Origin: Xylanibacillus composti
GTDB lineage: Bacteria; Bacillota; Bacilli; Paenibacillales; K13
NCBI RefSeq assembly: GCF_018403685.1
Contig: NZ_BOVK01000001.1
Coordinates: 1 to 64,000 of the forward strand
Direction: 5' to 3'
Length of the DNA stretch: 64,000 nt
Numbering within the stretch: position 1 is the first letter of the stretch; the number at the start of each line of letters is the position of its first letter. The translations under genes and the position numbers were made by a program. This document shows, piece after piece, positions 9,287-18,116 of the stretch. The notes beneath the pieces are model-generated. The model ran no database searches. It saw only the letters and a list, made by a program, of their open reading frames with translations, and was not told the origin of the DNA.

Positions 9287-9886
9287 TTAATGAGTGATGG
9301 GTTCCACCGATGCCTGTATGCTCGGCAGGATCAGCGTATGGAAGATTTGGTCCATTTTTTCCGTCGGATAAGGCATATCATGGTCCAGCCACCAATTCAG
9401 CAGTGACATGTAGGCATTGGAAATATAGTAGACGAGCACCTCCAGCGGCAAGGTGTACCGGTAGGAGTTTTCCAACACCTCCAACTCCTCTCGCACCAGC
9501 TCGCGGAACAGCTCCAACATTTGCTCCTGGACCATGGCGCCGCTCTGTTTGCCGACAAAAGCCTGATAAAGCCGATAGTATTCACGGGCGTGTTCAAACA
9601 TGATCAAGCTGAATGAAAAGTAAAAGTGCTGCGGGCTGACTAGCCGCTTTTGCGATAGGGGACATTGTGCTGTCAGCATTTCCTTCAACATTTGAAAGCC
9701 GTTTTGCAGCAGATCGCGCTTATCGTAGAAATGGGCGTAAAAGGTTGACCGGCCTACATTGGCGCGGTCAATAATGTCCTGGACCGTAATCGCTTCATAG
9801 CCCTTCTCCAGGATGAGCGACAGCAGCGCTTCATGCAGAAATTGCCGGGTACGGGATACCCTGCGATCCACTTTCTTGATCTTCAT
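9287..9886 (-). CDS. TetR/AcrR-family transcriptional regulator
   Basis: A 199-residue dimeric DNA-binding repressor by family. The N-terminal helix-turn-helix is clear at residues 10-58 (RQFLHEALLSLILEKGYEAITVQDII then RANVGRSTFYAHFYDKRDLL), with TFYAHF as the recognition helix region. The C-terminal two thirds is an alpha-helical ligand/dimer domain without a recognisable subclass. The ATG is preceded by GAGGAGGGAGCT. It is transcribed in the same direction as the PKS gene and lies directly upstream of it, so local control of the assembly line is likely but is inferred from position only. An inverted repeat upstream of its own start (9921-9950) is a possible operator. Confidence 0.9.
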   Translation of the reverse strand: MKIKKVDRRVSRTRQFLHEALLSLILEKGYEAITVQDIIDRANVGRSTFYAHFYDKRDLLQNGFQMLKEMLTAQCPLSQKRLVSPQHFYFSFSLIMFEHAREYYRLYQAFVGKQSGAMVQEQMLELFRELVREELEVLENSYRYTLPLEVLVYYISNAYMSLLNWWLDHDMPYPTEKMDQIFHTLILPSIQASVEPITH

Positions 9887-9920
9887 AGCTCCCTCCTCTG
9901 TTTCGATTATGATTGATTCA

Positions 9921-9950
9921 CCATCATTGGTAGATTATATCAGATGATGG
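9921..9950. promoter_or_regulatory. Inverted repeat upstream of tetR, possible autoregulatory operator
   Basis: CCATCAT (9921-9927) and ATGATGG (9944-9950) form a perfect 7-base inverted repeat with a 16-base spacer, 35 bases upstream of the tetR start codon. The position fits TetR autoregulation; the arms are widely spaced for a classic TetR site, so this is a weak inference. Confidence 0.35.
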
Positions 9951-10051
9951 CATTTATTCAAAACAGTGTGTCTGGTTTGGCCTCGGCCCTTTTTTTATGA
10001 ACAATCTTGTATATCATGTCTGTTTACGAACATCTCTTTCTACATTGGTTG

Positions 10052-10101
10052 TTGTATCAGGCAATTCCGCTTTTTATAATAAAGGCGTTCGTTGATGCGA
10101 A
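10052..10101 (+). promoter_or_regulatory. Promoter with downstream inverted repeat, ahead of the 121-residue gene
   Basis: TTGTAT (10052-10057), 17 bases, then TATAAT (10075-10080) on the plus strand. Immediately after the -10 box lies CGTTCG-TTGATG-CGAACG, an inverted repeat covering the expected transcription start, which could be a repressor operator or a 5' RNA hairpin. Confidence 0.55.
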
Positions 10102-10129
10102 CGATTGCCTGAAGGAAGGAGCGTGGACA

Positions 10130-10495
10130 GTGTACTTTCACGCGTCACGCATCCGCTTGAGACGACTCACCCTGTTCCAGACAATTTTGTGGCGCCTCTG
10201 GACGCTGCTGATGCGCTTCGTGAAACCGAAAGGATTGCGCAGGGTCTCGTTAAGAACGGATAATGGATTTAATTGGATACTTGAGGAGTGGGATTCCAAG
10301 AAGGCCATGATCACATTCCGTCGTGGCGGCGGGCACCAGCATATGGCCAAGAAGGTGCGAGCATTTGTTGCGATTATGGAAAGCCGTCCGATCCATACAG
10401 TAGATCGTCCTGATTGGGAAACAGTCCGTCACGTCTTTGACAGCTCGCCGCGACATGCCGCCGACGGCCAAATCGATCATGTACAGGAGGTTTAA
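10130..10495 (+). CDS. Hypothetical protein, 121 residues
   Basis: I do not recognise this protein. The frame is open from 10007, but the GTG at 10130 is preferred: AAGGAAGGAG ends 8 bases before it and the promoter at 10052-10080 would place earlier starts upstream of the transcript. The product is basic, with an N-terminal run rich in Arg, Leu and Trp (residues 8-32) that could be a membrane-associated amphipathic helix, then a soluble part containing FRRGGGHQHMAKK and DRPDWETVRHVF. It ends 4 bases before the DUF2231 gene on the same strand, so the two probably form a small operon. No function is proposed. Confidence 0.6.
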   Translation: MYFHASRIRLRRLTLFQTILWRLWTLLMRFVKPKGLRRVSLRTDNGFNWILEEWDSKKAMITFRRGGGHQHMAKKVRAFVAIMESRPIHTVDRPDWETVRHVFDSSPRHAADGQIDHVQEV

Positions 10496-10499
10496 ATGA

Positions 10500-10904
10500 A
10501 TGCCTGATACGCTTCATCCGGTACTCTTGCATTTTCCCATCGTCATGTTGATTGTAGGGTCCATCAGTTTATGGATAGCAGTCTGGAAGCCGGACTTTTA
10601 CAACCGTTTGGCGAACTTCATGCTGGTTGGCGGGGTCATCACAATGGTTCCGACTATGATTACGGGGATGAGGAGCACGGAATACGCTATAGAGACTTTT
10701 CAAGTTGAAGAAGAACTTATCCTTGCCCATCAAAATGCTTCGTTTGTCACATTCGGCGTTTTTTTGGCTCTCGTCATCCTCAAGCTGATATTCAGGAAGA
10801 AGCCCAACCGAATTGTTACCGGCATTCTGCTGGCATTATCCATTATCGGGATTGTTATGCTGTTCATATCCAGCGATTACGGCGGGCGCATCGTGTACGG
10901 TTAA
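10500..10904 (+). CDS. DUF2231 family membrane protein
   Basis: A 134-residue integral membrane protein with four predicted hydrophobic segments (about residues 6-27, 38-56, 74-95, 102-122). The start LHPVLLHFPIVML, with His residues in the first helix, and the end SSDYGGRIVYG match the DUF2231 pattern (LHPxLVHFP ... YGGxLVY), a family often linked to heme- or redox-associated membrane functions without a settled role. AGGAGG is 9 bases before the ATG; an earlier ATG at 10496 runs straight into a stop. It follows the 121-residue gene by 4 bases. Confidence 0.8.
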   Translation: MPDTLHPVLLHFPIVMLIVGSISLWIAVWKPDFYNRLANFMLVGGVITMVPTMITGMRSTEYAIETFQVEEELILAHQNASFVTFGVFLALVILKLIFRKKPNRIVTGILLALSIIGIVMLFISSDYGGRIVYG

Positions 10905-10914
10905 TATTGTGCAG

Positions 10915-10944
10915 CAAGCCTGTCGAGACGCTTCGATGGGCTTG
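10915..10944 (+). terminator. Possible terminator after the DUF2231 gene
   Basis: CAAGCC-TGTCGA ... TTCGAT-GGGCTTG can form a stem about 10 bases after the stop codon. The following U-tract is poor (TTCATG), so termination strength is doubtful. It lies between this gene and the convergent DUF1450 gene. Confidence 0.4.
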
Positions 10945-10952
10945 TTCATGAT

Positions 10953-11210
10953 TTATTCCCCACCGTAAAAGTCATTCAGCTCCTCCTTGATAAGCACCTC
11001 GATTTCCTCTATGCACGCCTCTGGCGTTTTGGCATACACCCGCCTTTCATTTACCAACGCGTAAGGTCTTGCCCGGCACAAATTGCACATATTCAAGCAG
11101 TTCGTCCGTATGACGGCCACCTCCGGATATTTCGTTTCCAGCTCTTCCAGAGCTTCCAAGGCTAGCGCGTTCCGGTCGCAGATCTCAACGACAATAATTC
11201 CGAGACTCAT
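10953..11210 (-). CDS. DUF1450 family protein (YuzB-like)
   Basis: An 85-residue small soluble protein. The C-x3-C-x2-C block NCLNMCNLCR near residues 37-45 followed by PYALVNERRVYAKTPE is typical of DUF1450/UPF0349 proteins such as Bacillus YuzB, where the cysteines resemble a thioredoxin-like ferredoxin or a metal site. No function is established. It stands alone, convergent with the DUF2231 gene. Confidence 0.8.
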   Translation of the reverse strand: MSLGIIVVEICDRNALALEALEELETKYPEVAVIRTNCLNMCNLCRARPYALVNERRVYAKTPEACIEEIEVLIKEELNDFYGGE

Positions 11211-11302
11211 CAGTTCACATCCTCTTGTTCATGGCGATATCCCTATCCTCTAGTGTGTTGCTTTTCCAGAAAAGGTATGAAGCCAAATGGGACTTGGGCG
11301 CC

Positions 11303-11337
11303 AAAAATAAATCGGACTGCCGGTTGTCGACAGTCCG
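11303..11337 (-). terminator. Terminator of the GMC oxidoreductase gene
   Basis: Minus-strand stem CGGACTG / CAGTCCG with an 11-base loop, followed by ATTTATTTTTGG, immediately downstream of the stop codon at 11347. Confidence 0.7.
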
Positions 11338-11346
11338 AGAAAATCG

Positions 11347-13470
11347 CTATGCCTGCTTGACCAGGTTATCGGCAGTCCGGAACGCCAGGGCCAGTATCGT
11401 CAATACCGGGTTCACGCCGCCGTTCGTTACATGTACGGAACCGTCGCACACCCACAGGTTATCGTAGCCGTGTACGCGTCCCGTCGGGTCGGTGACAGAT
11501 GTCGCAGGATCGTTCCCCATCCTCAGGGTGCCGGCCTGATGCTGCCCGCCGCTTAGCCCGCTGTTTGGCGTTGTCCGCCAGACCTGCTTGGCGCCGGAAG
11601 CCCAAAGCCACTTCTCCGCCTGCTCGCCCAGCATGGCTGCGGCCCGGCTTGATGCTGGATGGACTTTTCCGGAAAGCTGTACAACCGGCAGTCCGAATCG
11701 ATCCTTCACCGCAGGCGAAAGACGTACTCTCGACTCGCCTGTCGGAATCTCCTGAATCGGCCCCTGAATTTGGCTCGTCCGCAAGAAAGTCTCGCGCATC
11801 GTCTCCTTGCCTGCGATCCCCCACCGCTTCGCGCCGGGCGCAAGCGCGCGGTACCAGTGAACCAGCGGCAAACGCGTGAATTCATTGGCCAGAAAACCGC
11901 CGCCGACAATGCCGTTCCCGTTCCCATGAGCGAAGTGGAAAGTCGCAATGCTGACCCCCGGGCCCAGTCCGTCTTGCACCGGCTCGTCAAAGAGGCCGTA
12001 AGCGCCTGAATACACGTGTCCTTGCAGGTGCCTTCCTACATGACCGGACCGGTTGCCAATTCCGTCCGGCTCCGCATCGCTGGCCGAATTTAGAAACAGA
12101 CGTGCGCTTTCAATCGCTCCGGCCGCAACCACGACATGCCCTGCTCGAATGTGCCGCCGCTGGATAGAGCCTCCAGCTTCCTGCACAAGCCGCACGCCTG
12201 TAGCATGCTTGCCTGCCTCTGTATCAATGCGTTCGACCATCGTGTCGCAGATCAAATCGCAGTTGCCGGTAGCGAGAGCTCGCACGAGCATTGTATTGTG
12301 GCCGCCGTTCTTGCTGTCTGTCGGACAAGCGAATCCGACGCATTGTCCGCAGCGCACGCAGGCCGCCCGACCGTCCCGTTCCACGGAGTTAATGAGCAAA
12401 GGTACCGGGCCTACCTCCCAACCGAGCTTTGCCGCTCCTTCGGCAAGCCGTTCTGCTTCAAGTGTTCTGGACAGTGGCGGCATCGGATAAGGACGCTGCC
12501 GCTGTCCGAGCCGGGAATGAGCGCTTCCGTCACCGGACACGCCGACCTCCCATTCAGCCCGATCATAGTAAGGCTCAAGATCCTCATAGCGGATCGGCCA
12601 ATCGCTTAAGGAGCTTCCCTCAGGTATGCCGTAGCGGGTAGCCATGCGGAAATCATCCGGGAGAAACCGCCATGCCTGCGCTCCGTATACCCGGGTACCG
12701 CCGCCTACGGTCATGGCATTGTTATGGTAGTCGCCTTCGAATGGAACGGTGGTCCGCTCCCCGTCATCTGTCAATATCGTGCGCGGATGCCCTTCCAGGT
12801 CAGGGCCCGTGTTATGCCCGTATTTGCTCAATCGATGATTGCGCAAATGATCGCCGGCAATCTGGTTGTAGCGAAGCCAGCTTCCCCGTTCGACGACCAG
12901 CACGCGCATTCCTGATTCGGCCAGCACTGCCGCCGCAACCGACCCTCCGGCTCCAGCGCCCACGACAACTGCGTCATACTTGTCTCGAAGCTGGTCGAGG
13001 GATCGCTGCGGCAATTTCCGTTCTTGTACTGGAGACGGCGGGCTGTCGGACATGGGATAAGGGCGAAATCCGATCATGTCCCACGATTTTCTCTCCTGCT
13101 TCCCGCCTGGTTCCGGGCTTCCATAATAGCCCTCCGCGACCAGGCTCAGCAATGTGCTGAAAAAGAGTGATGGAGAAACCGGCCATTCCTGTACGCGATC
13201 CTGCTCCACTTCTTGCAGCAGACGATCTTGCTCATCAGCGGACAGTTCGGAAAAGGACTGTCCTTGTTGGGACGACGCTTCAGCATCCAAGGCGCGGAGG
13301 CCTGGGACGAGCAGCTCCGTCCAGGTAGCCGCATCTTCGCGCGCGCGGCGTTCCAGATAGGCAAGTACCCCTTCGTCGCTTGCCGAAGGCCATGCATCGC
13401 CAGGAATCATGCGGTCGGCAACCGCTTCCAAAACCGTCTGTACACTGTTCCAATTGTTCCACTGGTTCAT
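11347..13470 (-). CDS. GMC family oxidoreductase with N-terminal gluconate-2-dehydrogenase-subunit-3-like region and Cys motif
   Basis: A 707-residue flavoprotein. Residues about 1-140 resemble the small subunit 3 of membrane gluconate dehydrogenases (VLEAVADRMIPGD...). Residues about 165-707 are the FAD-binding GMC oxidoreductase: dinucleotide fold VVVGAGAGGSVAAAVLAESG, GGGTRVYGAQAWRF, and the C-terminal catalytic block with His in GGQHQAGTLRMG and Asn in GGVNPVLTI. In the middle, CVRCGQCVGFACP is a four-cysteine signature of the sugar/alcohol dehydrogenase branch. The ATG at 13470 is chosen because AAAGGAGAGG precedes it; the frame extends 15 codons further without a ribosome site. No Sec or Tat signal is evident. 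Substrate unknown, probably a polyol or sugar. TTGCAG-17-TATTGT upstream is a possible promoter. Confidence 0.9.
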   Translation of the reverse strand: MNQWNNWNSVQTVLEAVADRMIPGDAWPSASDEGVLAYLERRAREDAATWTELLVPGLRALDAEASSQQGQSFSELSADEQDRLLQEVEQDRVQEWPVSPSLFFSTLLSLVAEGYYGSPEPGGKQERKSWDMIGFRPYPMSDSPPSPVQERKLPQRSLDQLRDKYDAVVVGAGAGGSVAAAVLAESGMRVLVVERGSWLRYNQIAGDHLRNHRLSKYGHNTGPDLEGHPRTILTDDGERTTVPFEGDYHNNAMTVGGGTRVYGAQAWRFLPDDFRMATRYGIPEGSSLSDWPIRYEDLEPYYDRAEWEVGVSGDGSAHSRLGQRQRPYPMPPLSRTLEAERLAEGAAKLGWEVGPVPLLINSVERDGRAACVRCGQCVGFACPTDSKNGGHNTMLVRALATGNCDLICDTMVERIDTEAGKHATGVRLVQEAGGSIQRRHIRAGHVVVAAGAIESARLFLNSASDAEPDGIGNRSGHVGRHLQGHVYSGAYGLFDEPVQDGLGPGVSIATFHFAHGNGNGIVGGGFLANEFTRLPLVHWYRALAPGAKRWGIAGKETMRETFLRTSQIQGPIQEIPTGESRVRLSPAVKDRFGLPVVQLSGKVHPASSRAAAMLGEQAEKWLWASGAKQVWRTTPNSGLSGGQHQAGTLRMGNDPATSVTDPTGRVHGYDNLWVCDGSVHVTNGGVNPVLTILALAFRTADNLVKQA

Positions 13471-13661
13471 GAATTTCCTCTCCTTTTTATCCTGTTGCCA
13501 AGTACGACTCGCCATCTTGCGCTTGATGAAGAGGTCTGGTCCATATACTTATGCTCAACAATAACAACGAATGTCTGCGGCTGCAATTGAATATTTTAAG
13601 ATTTTACCGGGTGTTTTTTACCGATTTACATCTCTATGCGGGTTGCACATTGGCTAAAAGG

Positions 13662-14621
13662 CTAAAAGCTCCCCACTATGAAGTACAGGAAAGGCAAAAC
13701 AATGAGCAGCAACCCCGTATTCAGCAGCCAGCTGGAATTTGCCAGATCCTGATCCAGTTTATAAAGTTGAGGAGGAATTAAGGAAATAAATGCGGGAGGC
13801 ATCGCCGATAAAATGATAATTACCTTCAATACCATGCCGTCATACAGCTGCCCCATCCCAAGCAAGACAGCCAGGGAGGTGATCGTGACGGGAACAAGCA
13901 CGAACTTGATAACCGAAACAGCCAGGCATTCCTTTATATATCCTTGAATCGCTTTGATTTTCATATTGAAGCCAATGGGCAAGACTAACAAGAATGTCGT
14001 CAACGGGACAAGAATCTCAATGACAGTGCTGTAAAATTCCGGTCGAGCTACTGGAGAAAAATTCAGCACGCCCCCAAGCACGATGGCGCAGAATGAAGCC
14101 ATGATGAAGGGGTCCGTTACCAGCTTGCGGATCATCTCCCTCCGTCTGCCATTGCCCCTCTCCTGCTCGCCGTACAGCTTGGCAATGGGAAATCCGATCA
14201 AATAATAGACGAATTCTTCGAACAGACGATACATCGCAGCAAAGACGATGCTCGCTTCTCCCAGAAACACATAGCAAAATAACGTGCCGAAACTCCCGAT
14301 ATTCGTAAATGAGCCGGACACAAACATAGACCCCGTCTGGGCACGATCCAACTTCCTCCATTTCGCAAAGCCAATGCCAAGCACGCCGCCCAAGACCAGC
14401 GCCAGGACGCCCAGCAGAGGAAGCAGGAAAAGCCGCACCTCTTCCAGCTGCACATGCCAGAACGCGCCGATTATAATGATCGGGCTGAGGCCGATGATGA
14501 CGAATCTGGTAGTCAGGCTCAAATACTTCCTCAACGTACTCTCCGCTGCTTCATTCTTGCACAACCATCGCAGCGTTCTTCCCACTACAAGGCCAAAAGC
14601 AATGATGCCGATTGCATACAA
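13662..14621 (-). CDS. AEC-family (auxin efflux carrier-like) permease
   Basis: About 319 residues and almost entirely hydrophobic, with around ten predicted membrane helices in two halves, as in AEC/malate permeases. GSFTNIGSFGTLFCYVFLG matches the family's Asn-Gly signature in helix 4, and MPPAFISLIPPQLY matches the helix 9 signature (usually MPxA). The substrate is probably a dicarboxylate or other organic anion, but nothing here fixes it. The start is uncertain: the TTG at 14621 is 16 bases after GGGGGGAG, and homologues usually have a few more residues before YAIGI, so a non-standard start closer to the ribosome site is possible. It follows the glycosidase-like gene by 33 bases on the same strand. 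Confidence 0.82.
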   Translation of the reverse strand: MYAIGIIAFGLVVGRTLRWLCKNEAAESTLRKYLSLTTRFVIIGLSPIIIIGAFWHVQLEEVRLFLLPLLGVLALVLGGVLGIGFAKWRKLDRAQTGSMFVSGSFTNIGSFGTLFCYVFLGEASIVFAAMYRLFEEFVYYLIGFPIAKLYGEQERGNGRRREMIRKLVTDPFIMASFCAIVLGGVLNFSPVARPEFYSTVIEILVPLTTFLLVLPIGFNMKIKAIQGYIKECLAVSVIKFVLVPVTITSLAVLLGMGQLYDGMVLKVIIILSAMPPAFISLIPPQLYKLDQDLANSSWLLNTGLLLIVLPFLYFIVGSF

Positions 14622-14653
14622 AAATGTACTGATGCTGCTCCCCCCTTTGATGT

Positions 14654-15799
14654 CTAATCTGCTTCTGGATCGGAATATTGGATCAAGAGCGCGTTGCTGA
14701 TCGGTCTGCCTGGCTTCGTGATGTAGCTGCTTTCATAGTAAAGACCGCTGGAAGCGCCGCCGTCGAGATTCATCGCCTGTACGGCGCCAGCCTTCTGCAT
14801 CCATTCAGCAAGCTCAGGGATGGTGGCAGCTGGCGTTGTCACCAGCAGCAAATAATGCTCATCCGTGATGCCAAGCGCAGTTCTGGCCCCGCTGTTGGTC
14901 AATATTTTCGGATCTCGAAACCCTTCTGCCTCTGGATTCACAGTGATCTTCCCATCCGTCAGCAATCGAGGGCCTGCTTGGATTGCTGCTGTTACGGCGC
15001 CTTGCTGCAGCCTCGCCGGGAAGACATCGCCGCTTACGATTTCTAAATCTGTATTTGGACCGACTACAAGAACCGATCGTTTCTCGGTGCTGGGATGCAC
15101 CAATTCGCCATTGCTGACGATAAAACCGTACGGGATCTGTATATCGCCGTCCGTATAGGCATCGAAGAACGTGCCGTTAACAGCAGCGACAGCCTGATTG
15201 GTGTCTGCGATTTGCTTGAGTTCAGCAACTTGGCCCACCTTGTCTCGGGCTAATCCAACCGTTACTTGTACACCCGGATTTAGCAAATCAATGGCAAGCA
15301 CATGGGATCGAATCTGTTTGCTTCCAACGATGAATGTTTTTTCCGTCAATTCAATCGCTTTTCTTCCATTCAGACTCCCTCTCTGGATGATTGGAAGCCG
15401 GAACGTGCGGTATTGGTCTTGAACCACGACGGCTTGTGTGCCGGCTTCCCATTCCAGCGAGATCTGCAAGTGCTGGCCAATGAATCGAAGAGGCACATAG
15501 GTGACATCTTGATCGATAAAAGGAACCCCGTCCAGAGCGTGCAGTTCGCCATTGACGATTACTTGGTGCTGGCCTACGGTCAAGGCGATGTCCATATCCT
15601 CTCGGGATAGAAAAATCTTCTGCTGCTCGGCGTCCCAGATAACTTCGCACTGAAAATGTTCAGACAAGTAACGCAATGGGACAAAGGTGCGATTCGTTTC
15701 TGTGTCGAGATAGCCGAATGGCTTGGCGCTAACTTCGGCTGTTGCCAGGATCATCCCGCATAAAAGAACTGTAATGAAGATTATAAGGCTTTTGTTCAA
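14654..15799 (-). CDS. Secreted phosphodiester glycosidase-like (NAGPA) protein with copper-amine-oxidase N1 domain
   Basis: A 381-residue exported protein. Residues 1-25 form a signal peptide (SLIIFITVLLCGMILATAEVSA). Residues about 28-130 hold two half-repeats of the copper amine oxidase N-terminal-like wall-associated module common in Paenibacillus (RTFVPLRYLSEHF..., VTYVPLRFIGQHL...). Residues about 150-378 are the NAGPA/DUF2233 phosphodiester glycosidase domain, with VAAVNGTFFDAYT, AIQAGPRLL, RTALGI and the C-terminal NLDGGASSGLYY block. By family it cleaves N-acetylglucosamine phosphodiesters or acts on wall polysaccharides; here the substrate is inferred only. The gene is followed by the AEC permease. 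Confidence 0.88.
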   Translation of the reverse strand: MNKSLIIFITVLLCGMILATAEVSAKPFGYLDTETNRTFVPLRYLSEHFQCEVIWDAEQQKIFLSREDMDIALTVGQHQVIVNGELHALDGVPFIDQDVTYVPLRFIGQHLQISLEWEAGTQAVVVQDQYRTFRLPIIQRGSLNGRKAIELTEKTFIVGSKQIRSHVLAIDLLNPGVQVTVGLARDKVGQVAELKQIADTNQAVAAVNGTFFDAYTDGDIQIPYGFIVSNGELVHPSTEKRSVLVVGPNTDLEIVSGDVFPARLQQGAVTAAIQAGPRLLTDGKITVNPEAEGFRDPKILTNSGARTALGITDEHYLLLVTTPAATIPELAEWMQKAGAVQAMNLDGGASSGLYYESSYITKPGRPISNALLIQYSDPEAD

Positions 15800-15903
15800 C
15801 TTGCATCAGCTGCCTTTGCAATATAAATAATGTTCTTAATGCTGCTCATGCAGCCATCATTGCAGCTGCTTGCGCTATACCATGACGCATGCCTCCGCTT
15901 CTT

Positions 15904-16902
15904 TTATTTGAACCGGTAGGCGCGCGGCTCATTGAACCAGAAGCTGCCGTCTTGTGAGAAATCCTGGTATGGACTTGGACAGATAGCATCGATTTGCTGC
16001 AAGTCCTCTTCCGTCAGCTTAACCTCGACAGCAGCCAGGTTGTCCTGAAGCTGTTGTTCGTGGCGAACCCCGATGACGGGAATAACATCCTTCCTGCGGA
16101 GCAACCAAGCCAGCGCCAGCTGACCAAGCTTAATCTGCTTTTGGTTTGCGATCTCAGCCAGCTTTTCGACGATGTCGAATTTCGCCTGATTTTCCGGTGA
16201 GTCGGGGTTCATGCGTTCGCCCCTGGAGTTGTCCGGCAGCGGCTGACCCTTGCGATATTTGCCGGACAACCACCCTCCGGCCATCGGGGAATACGCCAAG
16301 GTTGCCAAACCGTGCCGTTCGCAAGCAGGCAGAATTTCCTGCTCAATGTAACGGTTGAACAAATGATATCCAGGCTGATTTGTCACAAAGCGCTCTAGAT
16401 TCATCTTTTCGCTTATCCATAAGGATTCCACGATGCGCCAAGCTTCAAAGTTTGAGCAGCCAATATAGCGGACTTTGCCCTGCGTTACAAGGTCATCCAA
16501 AGCTCGCAGTGTCTCATCCAAAGGCGTATATGGGTCCGGACGGTGCACTTGATACAAGTCTATGTAATCGGTGCCGAGCCGCCGAAGGCTGGCCTCGACC
16601 TGTCTCATAATTCGGTAACGGCTTGCCCCTTCGCCATTCGGACCTTCTGCAGTGCGTACTTTGAATTTCGTAGCGACAATAACCTTGTCTCTGCGGCCCT
16701 TGATAGCCTTCCCGATGATTTGCTCACTCGTTCCCTTCCCGTACGTATCGGCCGTGTCGAGAAAGTTGATGCCAGCATCTAATACCTTGTCGATGATTGC
16801 CAAGGAGCTCTGTTCATCCATATCCCAAGCTCCATAAGTCATAGTGCCCAGGCACAAACGCGACACCTGCAGTCCGCTTCTTCCCAAATAGACGTATTCC
16901 AT
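15904..16902 (-). CDS. Aldo/keto reductase
   Basis: A 332-residue NADP(H)-dependent TIM-barrel oxidoreductase. The starting MEYVYLGRSGLQVSRLCLGTMTYG and the catalytic residues Asp and Tyr in FLDTADTYGKG, Lys in VIVATKFK and His in YQVHRPDP are all present; GVRHEQQLQDNL at the C terminus is the coenzyme-binding block. It belongs to the large general-stress/YhdN-like group, so the substrate is not predictable. AAAAGGAG precedes the ATG. A second aldo/keto reductase lies 100 bases upstream in the same orientation; the two are only distantly alike and are not a recent duplication. Confidence 0.92.
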   Translation of the reverse strand: MEYVYLGRSGLQVSRLCLGTMTYGAWDMDEQSSLAIIDKVLDAGINFLDTADTYGKGTSEQIIGKAIKGRRDKVIVATKFKVRTAEGPNGEGASRYRIMRQVEASLRRLGTDYIDLYQVHRPDPYTPLDETLRALDDLVTQGKVRYIGCSNFEAWRIVESLWISEKMNLERFVTNQPGYHLFNRYIEQEILPACERHGLATLAYSPMAGGWLSGKYRKGQPLPDNSRGERMNPDSPENQAKFDIVEKLAEIANQKQIKLGQLALAWLLRRKDVIPVIGVRHEQQLQDNLAAVEVKLTEEDLQQIDAICPSPYQDFSQDGSFWFNEPRAYRFK

Positions 16903-17001
16903 GCTATGCAGACTCCTTTTCGTGATTTAGCTAAAGTATAAAAGTCCACGGCTGGGCTTGCAAGAGCCGCAAACATGGACCTCATACACGCTGATATCGG
17001 T

Positions 17002-17943
17002 TTAGCCTAGCTTCTCGAGTACTTTTTTGCTTATTAAATCCAATTGCGTCACTTCATCTTGGGAAAGCTGGATCTCAACAGCCTTGACATTATCCAGGAA
17101 ATGCTTCTCGTTTTGTGTGCCGATAATGGCAGAGGTAAAGCCTGGCTGATGGAACAGCCAATGAATGGCGATCTGTGCCAGTGCAGCGCCTTTCGCGTCA
17201 GCGATTACCTGCATGGCATCAATCAGCTCTCTTGTGATTTGCAGGCTTTCCGGTTGGAACAGCGGGCGTTCTTTCCTAAAGTCATTCACTTGTTTGCCAT
17301 GGTGGAATACGCCTGTCAGGATTCCCTTCGCTATGGAGTTGTAGCTCATGATGCTTACGCTGTTCTCACGACAGAAGCCCATTAAATCCTGTTCAATCTT
17401 CCGCTGCAGCAGGTTGTACTCTGGCTGGATCGCGTCGATTTGTCCGTAGGCCATCGCTTCCTTCAATTGCTCCAAGCTGAAATTTGAAACGCCGATCGCT
17501 CGGATAATGCCCTCTTTCTTAAGCTTGTTCAGCTCATCCATTGTTTCAGCAATCGGGATGTCTTTGCTCGGCGCATGAATGTAGTACAGGTCAATATAAT
17601 CGGTATCCAGCCGAAACATACTTTGCGATAAGGCCATCCGGATGTCGTTCGGGCGCAGATGATGCGGGCTGACTTTCGTGGCGATGATGCAATCTTTACG
17701 AATATCCTTCAATGCTTTGCCGACGACCCATTCTGAATGGCCGGCTCCATAAATTTCCGCGGTATCGAACGAATTGACACCTTGTTCAAACGCTGTTCGG
17801 AGCAGTTTCATGTTCTCTTCGTCCGGTTTCAATTCCCACCGATGAGCGCCGCTTGCAAAGGCGTTGCCTCCGCCGAGCTCCATAGCGCCAAATGTGATTC
17901 GAGACACCTTCATATCCGATTTGCCGAGCTGTACATATTCCAT
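17002..17943 (-). CDS. Aldo/keto reductase
   Basis: A 313-residue NADP(H)-dependent aldo/keto reductase: MEYVQLGKSDMKVSRITFGAMELGGG, catalytic Asp/Tyr in SFDTAEIYGAG, Lys in IIATKVSPH and His in YYIHAPSK. The ATG at 17943 is chosen over the GTG four codons earlier because AAAGGTGG sits 8 bases before it. It is the upstream member of a tandem pair with the 332-residue aldo/keto reductase. Substrate unknown. Confidence 0.92.
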   Translation of the reverse strand: MEYVQLGKSDMKVSRITFGAMELGGGNAFASGAHRWELKPDEENMKLLRTAFEQGVNSFDTAEIYGAGHSEWVVGKALKDIRKDCIIATKVSPHHLRPNDIRMALSQSMFRLDTDYIDLYYIHAPSKDIPIAETMDELNKLKKEGIIRAIGVSNFSLEQLKEAMAYGQIDAIQPEYNLLQRKIEQDLMGFCRENSVSIMSYNSIAKGILTGVFHHGKQVNDFRKERPLFQPESLQITRELIDAMQVIADAKGAALAQIAIHWLFHQPGFTSAIIGTQNEKHFLDNVKAVEIQLSQDEVTQLDLISKKVLEKLG

Positions 17944-18058
17944 TTGTGCAACCACCTTTTTTCAATTTGATTGAACGATTCTGTCTATATAACCAACCAC
18001 TGTTATTATATCAATCATTGCGAAGGCGCGGACGAAAGTGTAACCGAGAATTTCTTAT

Positions 18059-18100
18059 GAAAAAAAACAGCCCTCCAGCGGAAATAGCTGCTGGGGGCTG
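18059..18100 (-). terminator. Terminator of the LPXTG adhesin gene
   Basis: Minus-strand stem CAGCCC-CCAGC / GCTGG-AGGGCTG followed by eight or more T residues, 17 bases after the adhesin stop codon. Confidence 0.85.
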
Positions 18101-18116
18101 CAACAAGAAAGCAGTG

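Noticed and set aside
11225-11467. Plus-strand ORF between the DUF1450 and GMC genes
   Set aside because: It covers the GMC terminator and the antisense of the GMC 3' end; no ribosome site.
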